A stretch of 64,000 nt of DNA from Amaranthus tricolor (GCF_026212465.1 NC_080052.1:31792326-31856325); one strand, 5' to 3'; positions 23,396 to 41,300 are shown, counted from the stretch's first letter. Numbers and translations are program-made. Notes: generated from the sequence alone by a model not told the origin.

Positions 23396-24329
23396 AAAGT
23401 GTCTACAAAATTTTTTTTTATGTGATGACAATCAAAATATAACTTTTGTGTAAGTGTAAGATTAGGTGCATATAAATATAGAAGAAAATAGCTTAGTCAT
23501 ACAGAAATAATTAATAGTTATATTAGAAGATATGATATTTTATCGGTCTCTTTTAATTAGCATCATGTACTTTTTGAGAGAAAATTAGTAAAAAAAAACC
23601 GGGTTGAAATAAAGAATATTTTTAAACGAGTTTAAAAAATAACGATATCATTGCTAGTAAAGAATAAGTGGGATGAAAAGTGAATTTTTTTTTTTTTTTT
23701 TGATTAAGTGGTTCTAATTAAGAGGCAGATCAAAGGGGTTAACAATTTTATTATGTTTTTAAAAGAGAAAATTCAAAAATTAGAAAGCATTTGAAAGTGC
23801 ATTATTGTATGGGTGGGCCTTAAGCAAGCTTAACGTTTCTTCATCTCAGCTTCCACTTAACCCATTAATAATTGCTTTTACTGTAAGAGACGAAGGTCTG
23901 CTTTGAATACTATTTTGGATTTGATTAAACGTTGTTTTCACATCGTTTCTAGTAATCAAGTCTATGATTAAGTAAACATAATTGTTTTTAATTTAAAATT
24001 ATCTAAATTAAAGCACAGTTACTAAAGAAGCTTCCTCCGCATTATATTAGCCATTAGGTGCAAATCAACTTAATAATATATATATCGCACGGTCCAAAAG
24101 TATGGTCTAAGAAAAGCAGATCGTCTGTTTTGATATTCAATTCCACCTTTTCTTATCGGTTAGATGAAGGATTCTTTTGAATGAACCTTTATATTTATTT
24201 TACGACCCCATTTTAAAAATATAAATTTAAAATCTCGATCCTAAAATATATCTGTAGTAGGTATTAAACTTGTGATATATAGTTTTAAGCTAGAAAGTAA
24301 TCTTATATTTATATCAATAATTTATATCA
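23396..24329. other. Gene-poor AT-rich DNA
   Basis: No gene seen. An A/T homopolymer lies at about 23687-23701. Confidence 0.4.
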
Positions 24330-24470
24330 TATTATACGGATATAATTGACAGTTTAAACTTATGGTTGAGTTGTTCTTTAACATGGTATCATAGTTAATG
24401 TGATAAAAAGTCACGAGTTTAAATTTCATCAACACGTATCATAATCCTGATTGAGCACCCTTTATAATTA
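24330..24470 (+). mobile_element. Degraded TRIM retrotransposon fragment
   Basis: CAGTTTAAACTTATGGTTGAG followed by TTTAACA, TGGTATCATAG and GTCACGAGTTTAAAT matches, with changes, the left LTR end, PBS and internal start of the TRIM at 56806-57083. Only this part is preserved. Confidence 0.55.
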
Positions 24471-24882
24471 GTTAAATGAATAAATATTAGATTATAGGAT
24501 TATATGTAATATGATAATCATTTGGTAAGCTACTTGTTTTGAATACTAGTACTACATGAATGAGTCGTTATGATATCAGAATGAGAGGCTGCAGGCTCAT
24601 CTGGTTGTTTGAAGGTATACTTACCTGCTAATATGATGATGATTTAACCAAATCTAAAGGTTAGGTTTACTAATTGTTAGATTATGAGTTATTTATGTCA
24701 AAACCTTCGCTTGATTAGCTCAGCAGATAACTAATCAAATCAAGCATGAATCTGAAATATTAACCTTTATTGTCATTGACCTGTAAAGCGTGGGTTTAAT
24801 TAACTAGTGAAAAATCCGATAGACTATGAGAACTTCACGCTTATATGGGTACGATTAAAGTTTGATTCAACATGCAAATAAG

Positions 24883-28589
<3,707 letters not shown>

Positions 28590-28800
28590 TAGTAATTTGA
28601 TATCTTATTCTATCAAGTTAGTTTTCGAACATAATATCAAAGTCTGCTTGCAAGTGAATATCTGATAACACGTATATGAGGGGGACTTACTGCATACATA
28701 CAACTAGTCCAAATAATTTTTGTATAAGCAGACGTGTTAGAATATGTAATATATTTAATTAGAATCTCAACTTTTACTTAACCTATACTTTTAACATTCA
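28590..28800 (+). mobile_element. Possible TRIM remnant
   Basis: GAGGGGGACTTACTGCATAC and GCAGACGTGTTAGAATATGTAATATATTT resemble the PPT and LTR start (GTGGGCG-TGTTAGAGTATATAACA) of the TRIM at 56806. The resemblance is short and the call weak. Confidence 0.3.
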
Positions 28801-30948
28801 TATTACTACGTATATAATTCATTTCAACTCAGCTAGCTATTTTTACTTTAACAATTTAGTATCTATGTAATTGATTCTAACTTTTGTAGTTGATCTAGTC
28901 CTAACATCTACTTAGAATATTTCAAGAAATTGATATTCACTTATAAAATATGAAATTCAAAAGTACCATCCACCCTTCGTTGTCCTCATGTGCTAAAACA
29001 TGGCTAAATAGCTCATGTATATTCCAATATAATAGCTTGGTAGATCATGCCTTTTTGAAGTTTATTGATATACAATATGTTTTGGTAACATTTTAGTTGG
29101 AAAGTTACACCACAAGTCCACAATATGAAAAAACTAAATAGGAGCTACCTAAGTAGTACTTAAAAAGTGGTTAAGAATAGCCTTTCAAGAGATAAATTAA
29201 TCTTAAAAGTTAAGCTAGCCTAAGAATTAAAGAATATATAGGTCATTAGCTAGTTTTGTAGTTTTTATTGGTGTACTTAATCAATTAGTTAATTAGCACC
29301 AAACATTTACATTGATTGAAGAACTATTTTTGTTTCTAAATATCCAACGTTACTTCCAACTAACTATTAATCATAAACTCAGATTAATATTAATTCTCTA
29401 AGATTTTTACATCGCATATTCGCACTTTGTAATTGTGCATATGTGCTTGAAATTTTAGATAAACCTGTCTAATTTTAATCTAATTCAGACCCAAATAGAA
29501 TCTAAATTGATTAAAATTCAACTGAATGACTCGTATTTGTAAAATTGAGTGATATAGCTTGAAATTTACATATTGTTTTTGATTTATTGTGTAATATTTA
29601 TTCGTCAATTATTATCTTCAATGAATATTTCACAATTATTTTATAAATCTGTTCTATAATTAGTTTTACACTTCTATAAATTTGACCGTACATGATTCAT
29701 AATTGTAAGGAGTCTAGAATATTATTTTATACTTCTCCATTATTTTATTTAAATGTTTTCAAATCGTTGAAGAATTACAAGTTAGTCGGTTATTAGATGA
29801 TTTTCTTTTTATTCTTGTAACATGATTTTATTTTTTACGTTTTAAAAATATATGAATGATTAATTTTCTCTCCTTATTGCATGTAGCATAGTGTATGGAT
29901 TGTCTAACCTTCATTCAAGTAAGAAAAAAAAAATTAATTTTAGTTAGTTTTGTGTAGGCTTAAATTGTTAAAATATTAAAATAAAAGAAAATATAAAAAA
30001 TAAAGAGAGACAACAAGAACCCTTGATCTCTTGGAAAAAAGAAGCTGAATGAAGAAAGAAAGAATTTAGCAAGTGGTCGTAGTCTTCTTACATTAGCATT
30101 TGGCAAAAGGTGCTCCCAAAAACTTCTAATGAATTAATATAATTTGTAAATTATTATAAAAAAAATAAAATAAATATTAATAAACTAAGCAAAATAAAAA
30201 ATAAACTAAAATTCTAAAAGTCTTACCTTATTATATTCTTCCTCATAAAACTAATTTATTAATATTTTAATCACCGTTATTTATTTATATCATTTCTTGG
30301 TGGTTGGTGCTATTACTCACTTATGAGTTATGAGACATCTAGTCACTACTGAAGTCTGTAAATCTGAAATCTTTCTTGTGCAACACTATCGAATATTGTA
30401 CTTCTTTCCGACTTCGAATTGTCTCCCATCCTAAATTTTATCAAATCATTTTTAAAAGAAAGGAAAATAAAATTTAAAATTTAAAATTTTTTAAATTTAA
30501 AGTATAAAATTTAAAACAAAAGAGAAGCATTGTCATTTGTCAGATAGCTTAACTGAGCACGTGGTATTCACTTTTGTCCTTTTTTGCAAATTTGTACACT
30601 AATTTTTTTTATGCACTCGTAGACCCGACAAAAGAATAGTAAATAATAATTATTTGTGAGATTAATAAAACATTTTTATATAGAAGGTTGTGATAAGTGA
30701 GAGTTTTATTGTTTTAATTTATTGTTTTAATTTTGTTTATCTTAATATTATTCTTTTTATTCTTTTGTGATGATTTATAAATCACGTTTATTGATTAGAA
30801 ACTTTTAACTCCGATAAACGCGACTTGCTTTGTGTTCCGAGTGGCTTTGAGTTTCTCAACAAGTACTCCTCCCTCCTCTAGAATGGTGGTTAAGAGATTA
30901 AGAGAAAAATATTTTTTTTCTTTAAAACGTAAATATTTGATAATATAT
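28801..30948. other. Gene-poor AT-rich DNA
   Basis: No gene, RNA or clear element boundaries seen. Confidence 0.4.
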
Positions 30949-31070
30949 ATGAGACGGTCTCACCGTAAGACATGTCTTTTATATATATTAAATAGCCCGA
31001 TAATAAAAAATTTTAGCATAATAAACTTTTTATAAGGACTCATCTCATGGTAAAATGATCTCATACAAGA
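30949..31070. mobile_element. Small MITE with GAGACGGTCTC-type ends
   Basis: The left end is ATGAGACGGTCTCACCGTAA and the right end is the approximate inverse (CATCTCATGGTAAAATGATCTCATACAAG in pieces). The interior contains TATATTAAATAGCCCGATAA, as in other members of this group. Confidence 0.5.
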
Positions 31071-31478
31071 GGGTTTGTTGATAATAAATGAAAAGAGAGA
31101 ATAAAGTGTGTTAATAAAATTAAAAGAGAATTATAATATATAAATGAGATTAAAAATTAAATAATAGATCAATTTCAAAAAATAATAATAATGTAAAATA
31201 AAAAGTTCCATTCAAATATAAATAATGCTATATGAGAGGGCTATTTAGGGGATTTGTATGGTAAATTTAGGTATCATTTGTTGCCCAACAAGCTACAAGA
31301 TGTTGAAAAAACTATTAAAGTAATTTTTAAAATTTTTTGGTTTAAAATTTGGATAAAATGTCATATACTATACATTATTTTGACTTTTTGAGAAAATAAA
31401 AAGTCAACTCAAAAGTTATTTACTAAACAAACTTTTTCTCAAATATACATCCAACAACTAATATCTAATTTAACTAAA
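31071..31478. other. Intergenic AT-rich DNA
   Basis: Nothing recognisable. Confidence 0.35.
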
Positions 31479-31772
31479 GGGGTGTTTGGTATGAACTTTT
31501 TAATACTAAGTAAGGGATTCAATTACCATTACTCCACATATTTGTTTGGTATGATATTAGGTTAACTCAATCCCTTTCTTGAGGGTAATGGATACCCTTA
31601 CTTTGTTACCACCCATTTATGTCAAGTAACAAATTCCCTTTCTATAATCAATTAAGTGTTTTCCTTATATTTTCATACCAAACAATATATAACTACAACC
31701 CATACCCTTACTCTTACTTCTTTTTATCATTTTCCTTTCCATTACATTTTATATTCCCATACCAAACACCCC
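31479..31772. mobile_element. MITE with GGGGTGTTTGGTATG inverted ends (PIF/Harbinger or hAT type)
   Basis: The 294-bp element starts GGGGTGTTTGGTATG and ends CATACCAAACACCCC, an exact 15-bp inversion. A TAA lies on each side (31475-31477, one base before the left end, and 31773-31775), compatible with a 3-bp Tourist/PIF-type target duplication. Inside, further copies of TTTGGTATGA/CATACCAAACA are present. Confidence 0.8.
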
Positions 31773-34095
31773 TAATAGAGTTGGATTATTCACCTAACTT
31801 AAAGGCCAAAAAAAAGTCAATACTTTTTAATTTCCATGGCCAAACAAGTTAACAATTATCAGTCACTTGTCAAACACGCCGAAAAACTTTGACATTGAGT
31901 ACTTTCTTTATGTTGTAGATAATAATTTATATAGCATTCACTTAATGCAAAATGTTCTTCCTCTACTCTATAGACATGGAGTAAATAATTGGAGAACGTA
32001 GATAATGAATCACACTCCGCGAATGTTTAAGCCGAACTCCTCTTTCTTTTAACAAAATGAAGTATTTCTTAATAATGCGGTTGCTAATTCCAATGAGTAC
32101 ACCTTAATTTCCACTCTACAAAGAAATCATACATGCAAAACCATGAGCTAGTGTGATTATGCAACAAAATTAGTACTCCTCCATTCTAATTAAGTAGTCT
32201 CGTAAAGATTAACAAATAGGGCATATAGAATTAAAATTGTTACAATATACTCCATTCGTTTTCATAGGTTTTTTTCAATAGAATTTAAGAATTTTAGTGT
32301 CAAATTTTAATTATCATTAGAACGAAAAAATAAAAAAATAAAATAAATTCACTGAGACAGAGGATCGCTGGGACTACCAAAGACAAAAGAACCAACCACT
32401 TTTCAAGTGTATTTATGACAAAAGCCTAAGGACATGACACAATCAAAATGCATGATTGTGCTCATAAGAAAACAGCCAAACAATGCAAAATGATTTACAT
32501 GCTCTTATTCTCATGCGACATGCTATGGAGCGGTTAATTACCAACAAATAGTGCCCATCAAGACTTAAGGCATCAACAAACTACCTGCATGCCTTATTCA
32601 TAATTCATAATGCACCAGCTAGCAGATAGCTGTGGCCTGTGTAGTCTACGTGTTTATTTGTACTCAAATTATTATATGCTTTTTTCAACTTTTTATTATT
32701 CAATATTCCACTTAAGATAGTATCTATATATTTATTTTATGTATTTTATTAGAAAAGAACAATCAGTTACATACAAGAGAACGAGGGGAATTAATTTATC
32801 TGTGAAAATCAAACTTTTGTCTTAAGGGTGCGTGGAACAGATCAAAAAGCCTTCAAACTATAGTTAGATCAACGCATAATTCTCAATATTTAGAATATGA
32901 AGTATATAGTTTATGATCAATATATATTCTAAAATAGGTTTTCTTTAGATTGTGTTAAGTTTGCAATAATAATACTCATTTTTTAAAATATATTTATCTT
33001 TTCAAATGAATTTAACTCATGAGTGTGGTACAAAATTTGTTGATATCCTACTTAATTAACCATAAAAAAGATAATAATAGTTTCCCTATTATTGTAAGTA
33101 TACTAGATTCTATATATACTTACATCAATAGGAGTATATTTTTTAAGTGCGTTAAGATCTATTTTATTATAATCTTTTCCCAATTATAGGACCTAAAAGC
33201 AAGAATTAATCAAAGTAAAACAAACATTAAATAAAGTAATGTAAACTAAAGTAACATTTGAGAGTTGTTGGGACTTCTCAATTAAGGGAGACGATTTATT
33301 GTCAGACCTCTTGCATAAGCCTAATTTCATCCATGAATCTAGATCTCGACATTCCTTGGCCACTTTATTAAAATTCTATAAATATTAAATTGAATTACAT
33401 AACATAAAGAATAACTACGACATTGATCCAAGTTAACACACATGCATTATACATAGATAAGTTTCGGTCTATCATACATAAACCAGTTGTATTTTGGATT
33501 CACCCCGAAAAGCATGAGCTAGGAAATAACATCTCATTTATGTTAAAAAAAAAAGTGTAATAAGTGGAAGTAGTCATTCATCAGTCACCCTGTTTCAGAA
33601 GTGATCAGTAGTCATGCATATTGTTTGGTTTAGGTAGATTGATCACACCATTTACACAGGCCGGGCTGTTCTACCCGTGTTGGTGGCCGTACATCAATGT
33701 TGTCTTTTGTGTTTACAATGCCTTATGCATATCTCTCTACGTTTCCTTATTGTTTGTCACTGAAACTGCTCAGTGCTAACCTACTCAATACTCAGCAGAA
33801 ACCTTTTTTAATTACTCTCCCCATAAATCATAATCCATGTTGGACTAACTTCCATTTTCAAAATTGCATGCATTTAATTCAATCCTTATGGATTGTATGT
33901 ATGATCTCAATCTGCATGTTTACAAACAAATTTTTTTGCCGTTTATGTTAATTTCTCTTAGCACTACCCCTAAGCCTCTAATTAAAGATTTGTAGTAGTC
34001 GTTTGCCAATTCCTTTTATTTAATTTGTTGATTAATTTTGCTCTACCTTTAATACTACAATATATTTTTTTTGATGTAGGAGAACCTAAAAAAAT
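31773..34095. other. Gene-poor AT-rich DNA
   Basis: More than 2.3 kb with no supported gene. The short frame at 33697-33951 shows no family resemblance. Confidence 0.4.
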
Positions 34096-34356
34096 TAATT
34101 TCTTCGTTTCTAATGTTCTTCCCGTTTAGAATATTCTATTTTGGAGGGAGAAATTTAATTAAGATTTTTAAGACATAAGTATATAGATGATAATATGTAT
34201 CCATGTGAGATCTCGTTAGATTTGTCTTAATGTATACTTTTTTATTATATATTTTTTTATAATTTTTATGATGCGTATTTAGAGATATTAAGACTTAAAA
34301 TTTACTTTGAAAATTGTATAAAAAGTAAATGAGTATAACAAAAAAAACAGAGGAAG
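34096..34356. mobile_element. Stowaway-like MITE (uninterrupted relative of the 17345 copy)
   Basis: It shares with the 17345-17890 element TATTTTGGAGGG, TTAAGATTTTTAAGACATA, TCTTAATGTATACTTTTTT, GATGCGTATTTAGAGATATT and AAAAAGTAAATGAGTA. The right end AGAGGAAG is followed by TA. The left end is approximate. Confidence 0.65.
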
Positions 34357-34364
34357 TATCAATT

Positions 34365-34578
34365 ACTCACTTTGTCTCATGGGTTTTGCCATATTTACAT
34401 TTTTAATCTACCTCAATAAATTGTTATATTTTTATTTTCGATCAAGGATAACACTGCCCATACTTTCTTTAATTTTCATGCACACATTTAAATGTTTTTT
34501 TTTATTTTATTCACACATTATTTTCACTCTTAATAAAATCGCACTTACTTATTTTAAACAACTACGAGACAATAGGAG
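34365..34578. mobile_element. Stowaway-type MITE
   Basis: A TA-flanked 214-bp element with left end CTCACTTTGTCTCATGGGTT and right end ACTACGAGACAATAGGAG. It sits only a few bases from the neighbouring MITE. Confidence 0.65.
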
Positions 34579-35824
34579 TATTAAAAGTACTGGTGTAAGA
34601 TTTGTCATTGATTTCAAACTTAATTAACTCTATAGATTCTATGTCATAATTAGGCTAAAAATATATATCATGTTAAAATAAATATGAAGTATAATTAATC
34701 TAAAACATAATTGCATCGACTAAATGTAAAATACAATTGAATCGATGTACAATGATATGTAATCAGTGCGAGCTTAGCTTAATGTTGAGTTACGAATTAA
34801 AGTTGACTCGTCTTACACTAACTTGACATAAACACAAATTTTAAAAAATCACTGTATAAAATCAACCCAAAAAATGAATAATAAACCTAATATGTACTGA
34901 ATCTATATCAAATTTAAATTTAACTACAATCTGGTAAATATCAAATAAAATTTATTTTAAATTTGACCAGAATTATAATAAGCATAATCCATATATCCAT
35001 ATAAATTAATTTGATATGTGATGTCTGGAAGTCTAATCAAATCAAAGTTGTTAAGCCAATTTCACTGGAGTATTTTAAAATAAAATAGTAGTACTACTTT
35101 TACTAGTAGAGAACAAATGGGGAAAATGTGAGAAGTCGGATTCACTAAAAAAAAAAAAAAAAAAAAAAAAAAATTGGGAAGTAGGAAAAATAACTGAAGT
35201 TGGTAAAAACTAGAAAAGGCGTACCAAAATAAAAAGCTTATCAAAAAATGTTTCCAAAAAGAAGAATGCTAATTACGAGCCTCCAAGAATTGGGAACCAA
35301 AAAGAGACAGCAAAAATCAACCTTCTTTGATACAATCAACATCAAACGACACCTCGTGAATCGTTTCATCAAAACCATTGTCCATTGCACTCTTTTCAAG
35401 TCCACCCCCTCTTCCCTCCTTCCTTTTACTTTCAACCCTCCACTTTTTTCAACTTATTATCTTCCAACTTCACCCATATGCTTTGATTTGTTTTAATGTA
35501 TTTATTTTTTATTGTTTTTGAATTTTATAATGTATATTTGAGATATTAGAATTCAAAATTTATTTTTAAAAGTGTGAAAAAATATAGTGAACAAACAAAA
35601 TGAAATTAATGGAGTATTAATATAAAAAACTCTCCTTTTTATTTTTCAATAAATATATAGTTTGATTTTATGTACCATTTAATGGCATTGACTAGATAAA
35701 TCGATTCACGTGTTATATATAAAACTAAAATATTATACAATTTTTAAGTTGATATAAATGAAAATTTAATTTATTTTGAAAATTGTTCAAATGTTAAATT
35801 TTTTTTTTGATAATTTTAGACATG

Positions 35825-35825
<1 letters not shown>
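34579..35825. other. AT-rich DNA with poly-A run and decayed MITE
   Basis: No gene. A 27-base A homopolymer lies at 35147-35173. The stretch at about 35485-35615 (TTAATGTATTTATTTTTTAT... to AATGGAGTATTA) is a partial Stowaway-like copy. Confidence 0.45.
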
Positions 35826-35897
<72 letters not shown>

Positions 35898-35911
35898 TTA
35901 TATATATATAT
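35826..35911. repeat. (AT)n microsatellite, imperfect at its right end
   Basis: About 64 bases of AT repeat, then ATTTATATATTTATATATAT-type interruptions. Confidence 0.95.
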
Positions 35912-37134
35912 TACCTAAATGTTTAATTTGTCATCCAATAATTAACAACAAAATGTATATTAATTGTTTAAGGTAGAAATTTGATTAAATAGGATTTCAC
36001 TTTATAATATTTTATAAATTAATCAAATCCATTTTATATATAAAGATCTTTTATTATAGCCTATGAAGATAATAAATACTCCATTAAAAGAATGAGTTTT
36101 TATTATAGCCATAGATTAATAAACGTTCAATACTTAGATACTTCTATCTTTCATTGTGCACAAATAAATTTTAATTAATATGATATTAATCCTACTTAAC
36201 TTAAGACGAATAAAAAAATTAAAAATAACGGTAAACTATAATACTCCATAACTTTTTAATAAAAATAAAATAAGAGTTCAAATTAATGAATGAATTGTGA
36301 TAATAAACTACAATAAATTTAAAAAATAAACAATAAAAAATACTTCCCCATTCTATATTTTCTGTAACATTTATTTATTTAGTTTTTTAATGTTATTTTT
36401 CAAAAAAAAAAATAACTTATTTGTTTGTTGTCAACTTAAATTATTTCCATATTTTTTTAATCATATCAATTTCAATAAATTGGGGACAAAGTCATATAGA
36501 TTCGAGAATATCAACCCATTTTGATATATCGACACATCTAGAGCCTTTTTTGAAGTACAAATTCAAGAGACTTCAAGAAAATATAATATTATTTATTTAT
36601 TTTTAGGAAAATGATATATGCAGCCTTTAGAATTATATATAATAAAGAATTTATTTTATTAAATATTATTTTTACTTAAAAACATAAGCATTCAATTATA
36701 GTTTATTATTTTACTACCTCTTATTCGGCCTTAATGTCCCATTTGATTTTTGGCACTATTTACTTATCACTCTTAATTTGTATTTTGCTCTTAATTTATA
36801 AGTTAAAACATAGTTATGTGGGATCTTGTTTAATTCGTCTCAATATAAGGATTATTAATATCAACTTTTTATAATTTTTAATTAAGAATGATTTAAGATA
36901 TTAGGACTTATAAGTATCATTATCCTTATTTTAATTCAAAATATTTCCTTATAATTATATTGTTATACTTCAATGATCAATCCATAATGAAATATTGCAA
37001 TTTGGACACATTTAAAAGACTTAATGACTAAATTATTCCCTTTCCAATGAATTCTTTTATTATATGTTTTGATAGTACAAGTTTTTGATGCAATGGAAAT
37101 ATGGAATTAATTCAAAGCAACATGAATACAATCC
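35912..37134. other. Gene-poor AT-rich DNA
   Basis: No gene. The stretch at about 36720-36960 (TTATTCGGCCTTAATGTCCC onward) resembles a decayed Stowaway MITE. Confidence 0.4.
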
Positions 37135-37530
37135 TATTTAGTTCAATTACTTTTTAGTGATTGAAGCTGATTTTTACTGATTAAAATTAATATTGATTGT
37201 AATTATTTTTTACTGATTGAAACTAATTTTTTACTAAGATTTTTATAGATTGTAATTGATTTTTATTTAAACTTATAAGTGGTTTTTACTGATTTAGACT
37301 AACTTATATGGATTGCAATTAATTTTTACTAATTTTTTACTGATTAATACTTATTTGTACCTGCTACCAATCCACCTTAAGAATAAAAGTAATCAATAAA
37401 AATTAATTTTAACCAATATTAATCATTTCCATTAGTGAAAATCAGTAATAATCAATAAAAAATCAATTATAATACCTAAAAACCAGTTGAAATAAGTGAA
37501 AATTTAACTAAACTAAACTTGAACTAAATA
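37135..37530. mobile_element. Repeat-rich inverted-repeat element (TTTTTACTGATT family)
   Basis: The left part carries many copies of TTTTTACTGATT and GATTGTAATTGATTTTT. The right part carries their inverses (AATCAATAAAAATTAATTTT, AAAATCAGTAATAATC). The outer ends TATTTAGTTCAA and TTGAACTAAATA are inverse copies. The whole could fold into a long imperfect stem. Confidence 0.65.
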
Positions 37531-38324
37531 TATATCACAATCTACTTTAATAAATAGATTATTAATTTATTCACTTCCATTGAATTTGTTTTATTTTGTA
37601 TTTGGTTAATACAATTTTTTATGAATTGTAATTAACTATAAGAAGTCAAAAATAGAACTATTTGGTGAAAAATATGGTAATTACATAGTTATTCATTCCT
37701 ATTGAAATTAGTATACATCATCTCTCTTAAGTCTTAATGCAAAGTAATGTAATGTAAAAAATTATAATTTAAATTCACCACACTATATTTAAAGATGGAA
37801 AAAAACTCAATTAATATGTTAGATAATGTATTCATACTAATAGACAAATAAATATGATGTATTTATTATTAGTGAGTTAAAGTCAGTATTTTTGATATCT
37901 ATTAATAGTAAATTGTTTACGCGATAAATAAATATATTTAAGCTCTTAAAAACCATTAATCTTTAGTTTTGTCAATTTCTTGAAATAAACACCTAAATAA
38001 CTCATTGTCATCTCCATAGTGGATCTTATTGAAATTCACTCTCATTCCTCAATTAGAACATGATACCTTCTTCGGTTCATCATAATCATAGTTTTCCCTA
38101 CCCAAAAAAACAAAAAAAAGGTCCTTTTCCTATTTCCTTTTTCCTTTTATTAAAAATAATTTTAAAAAATAATTTAATTCCCACTTTAAATTACACTCAA
38201 CAAGTAGAATACTCCCAATATCACCACGTTCCAATTTCACCAAAAAATAACCACCCACAAAACACAACCCCACTTCTTCTTCATCATCCTTCATTCCTTC
38301 CATGCTAACTTCCTCCCCACAAAC
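37531..38324 (+). promoter_or_regulatory. Upstream region of the HSL1-like receptor kinase
   Basis: AT-rich DNA that must contain the promoter and 5' UTR of the kinase. A frame at 38060-38308 ends just before the kinase ATG and looks like a chance frame in the leader or promoter. C-rich pyrimidine stretches at about 38225-38320 resemble a plant 5' UTR. No TATA box could be chosen with confidence. Confidence 0.35.
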
Positions 38325-41300
38325 ATGTTCGCCATAACCGTTTTCCTTTTCTCCCTATTCTTATCTTCTCCATTACCAACTTTTTCACTAAACCAAGAAG
38401 GCCTTTACTTACAAAATCTCAAACAAACACTAGATGATCCAGACAATGCTTTATCTACTTGGAATGCCCGTTCTGATACCCCCTGCCACTGGACTGGGGT
38501 CTCATGTAATTCTTCAACTGGTTCCGTCATTTCTCTGAATTTGACTAATTCAAATCTTTTTGGTCCTTTTCCTCTTACTCTTTGCCATCTTCATTCTCTT
38601 TCTTACATCTCACTATATAATAATTCTATCAATGGTTCTCTACCGTCTGATATATCCATGTGTAAGAGTCTTCGTTATCTTGATTTGTCTGAGAATCTTC
38701 TCGTCGGGAAGTTGCCGGACTCTTTAGCTTTACTGACGGAACTTGAGTATTTGGATTTGAGTTATAATAACTTTTCTGGGGAAGTTCCAGAAACTTTTGC
38801 AAGTTTCCAGAATCTTCAGGAGGTTAATCTTATTGAGAATTTACTTGATGGGAAATTCCCAGATGTTTTCTTCAATGTTTCGACGTTGAAGACGCTTAAT
38901 CTGAGTTATAATCCCTTTAAACCGAGTCAACTCAGTTCTGATATTGCTAAGCTTACGAGTCTTGAGTATTTCTGGGCTGCTAATTGTAGCTTGGTTGGTG
39001 AATTGCCAGAATCATTAGGTCAACTTAAAAAGTTGATTAACTTCGACGTTTCTAGTAATGGGTTGAGTGGGAAGATACCGAGTTCACTCACTGAGTTAAC
39101 GAGTGCCTATCAGATAGAACTTTATGGGAACGAGTTTACCGGCGAGTTTCCTGCTGGGTGGTCGAAAATGACGTCTCTAAGACTCTTTGATGCGTCAATG
39201 AATAAATTAACTGGAACGATTCCAGACGAGTTGACTCAACTTCAACTCGCTTCTCTCAATTTATATGAGAATCAGCTTGAAGGAACAATCCCAGAAAGCA
39301 TAGCAAACTCATCAAATCTTTATGAATTAAAGCTTTTCAGTAACCAACTCAGTGGTGAGTTGCCTCGGAATCTTGGTGCTAACTCAGAGTTGAATCTCAT
39401 TGATGTTTCATACAACAATCTCACTGGTGAACTTCCTCCAAATTTATGCTCAAAGGGTGCTTTATCCGAGCTTTTGTTGTTAAATAACAAATTTTCTGGC
39501 GAAATACCGACAACTTATGCAGTTTGCCGGAATCTAGATCGGATAAGATTGAGCAATAATCAATTATCCGGCAATGTACCAGTTGGGTTATGGGGATTAC
39601 CTCATATGTCATTATTGGAACTTTCACACAATTCATTTTCAGGGGAAATATCAAAAACAATTGCTTCTGCTTCAAATTTGTCTCAACTTTTGGTTTCTAA
39701 CAACAATTTTGAAGGAAAAATTCCTGAAGAAATTGGGTTTTTGAGAAATTTGTTGAGCTTTGTGGGAAATGATAATAAGTTCTCTGGATCATTACCTGAT
39801 TCACTGGGCAATTTGGTTCATTTAGGGAGGCTAAATTTGGATAATAACGAGATGTCTGGAGAAATCCCATCTGGGATTAAGTCCATGAAGTATCTAAACG
39901 AGCTAAATTTAGCTAATAACCAGTTCTCCGGGAAGATTCCGGCTGGAATTGGAGGGTTATCGACGCTAAATTACCTCGATTTGTCGAATAATCAACTTTC
40001 CGGTGAAGTCCTTGATGAACTACAGAATCTAAAGCTTAACCAGCTGAATTTGTCGAATAATCGGCTTTCGGGTGATCTTCCTCCATTGTTTGCAAAGGAA
40101 ATGTATAAGAGTTCTTTTCTAGGGAACCCTGGTTTATGTGGTGATATTTCAGGGCTTTGTCAAAGTAGTGGTGTAGTGAAAAAGAAGAGATATCTTTGGC
40201 TGTTAAGAACAATTTTTGTTCTTGCTGCAGTAATCTTCTTGGTTGGTGTAGTTTGGTATTACTACAAGTACAAGAAATTTAAGCAAGCCAAAAGTGTAAT
40301 TGAAAAATCAAAATGGACTTTAATGTCATTTCATAAACTTGGTTTTAGTGAGTATGAGATTTTGGATTGTTTAGATGAAGATAATGTGATTGGAACTGGT
40401 GCTTCTGGTAAGGTTTACAAAGCTGTGCTAAGTAATGGTGAAGCTGTTGCTGTTAAGAAGTTGTGGGGCCCTTCTAAGGTCATCGACGGAGATGATGTCG
40501 AGCATGGTTTTGGCGGTGTGCAGGGCAACGGGTTTGAGGCTGAAGTCGAGACGTTGGGGAAGATTAGGCACAAGAATATAGTGAGGTTATGGTGTTGTTG
40601 TAAGACTAAGGACTGTAAATTGCTTGTTTATGAGTATATGCCTAATGGTAGTTTAGGCGATTTGTTGCATAGTCCTAAAGGAGGGTTGTTAGATTGGCCT
40701 ACTAGGTACAAAATTGCCTTAGATGCTGCTGAGGGGTTATCTTACTTGCATCATGATTGTGTTCCGGCTATTGTTCATCGCGATGTTAAGTCCAATAACA
40801 TTCTTTTGGATGGTGAATATGGAGCTAAAGTAGCCGATTTTGGGGTGGCCAAAGTGGTGGATGCAATCGGAAAAGGGAATAAATCGATGTCGGTCATTGC
40901 TGGTTCTTGTGGGTACATTGCTCCTGGTGAGTCATGCTATTGTTTAACATTTGATAGTTCCGTTAATGCTTTTCTGCAATACGTTTTGTATCATTTTTCA
41001 TTTGCACAACTAATTAGGGGGTTAAATGTACACTAACTGATACCGTTTAGGATATGTTAAATGTACACTTTTCTGCAATCTCGTAAACTTAGAACTTATA
41101 TCCAACAAAATAATCCCGTAATTATTTGATAGTAATTTTGGTTAAAATTGTTTAGGAATATGGAATATGAGTTGTTAAGATGTCAAATCAAATTAGTTTA
41201 GGAATATTAATAGAATTGAGTTGAGTAAGTAATGGTTACTGCCTGATTTAATTGAGTAGGGAAGGGAAGGGAATCCATTTGAGTTGCCTAGTTTGACAAT

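Noticed and set aside
33697..33951. 84-codon frame in the gene desert
   Set aside because: No domain, no codon-usage or splice support.
38060..38308. 82-codon frame just upstream of the receptor kinase
   Set aside because: Low-complexity Pro/His/Lys-rich composition, no family resemblance; most likely promoter or leader sequence.
38325..41036. Receptor kinase read as a single 903-residue protein lacking the end of its kinase domain
   Set aside because: The frame runs into intron sequence at 40927 (GTGAGT). The missing kinase part (EYAYT onward) lies after an AG at 41499 and joins in phase, so the gene is intact and spliced.
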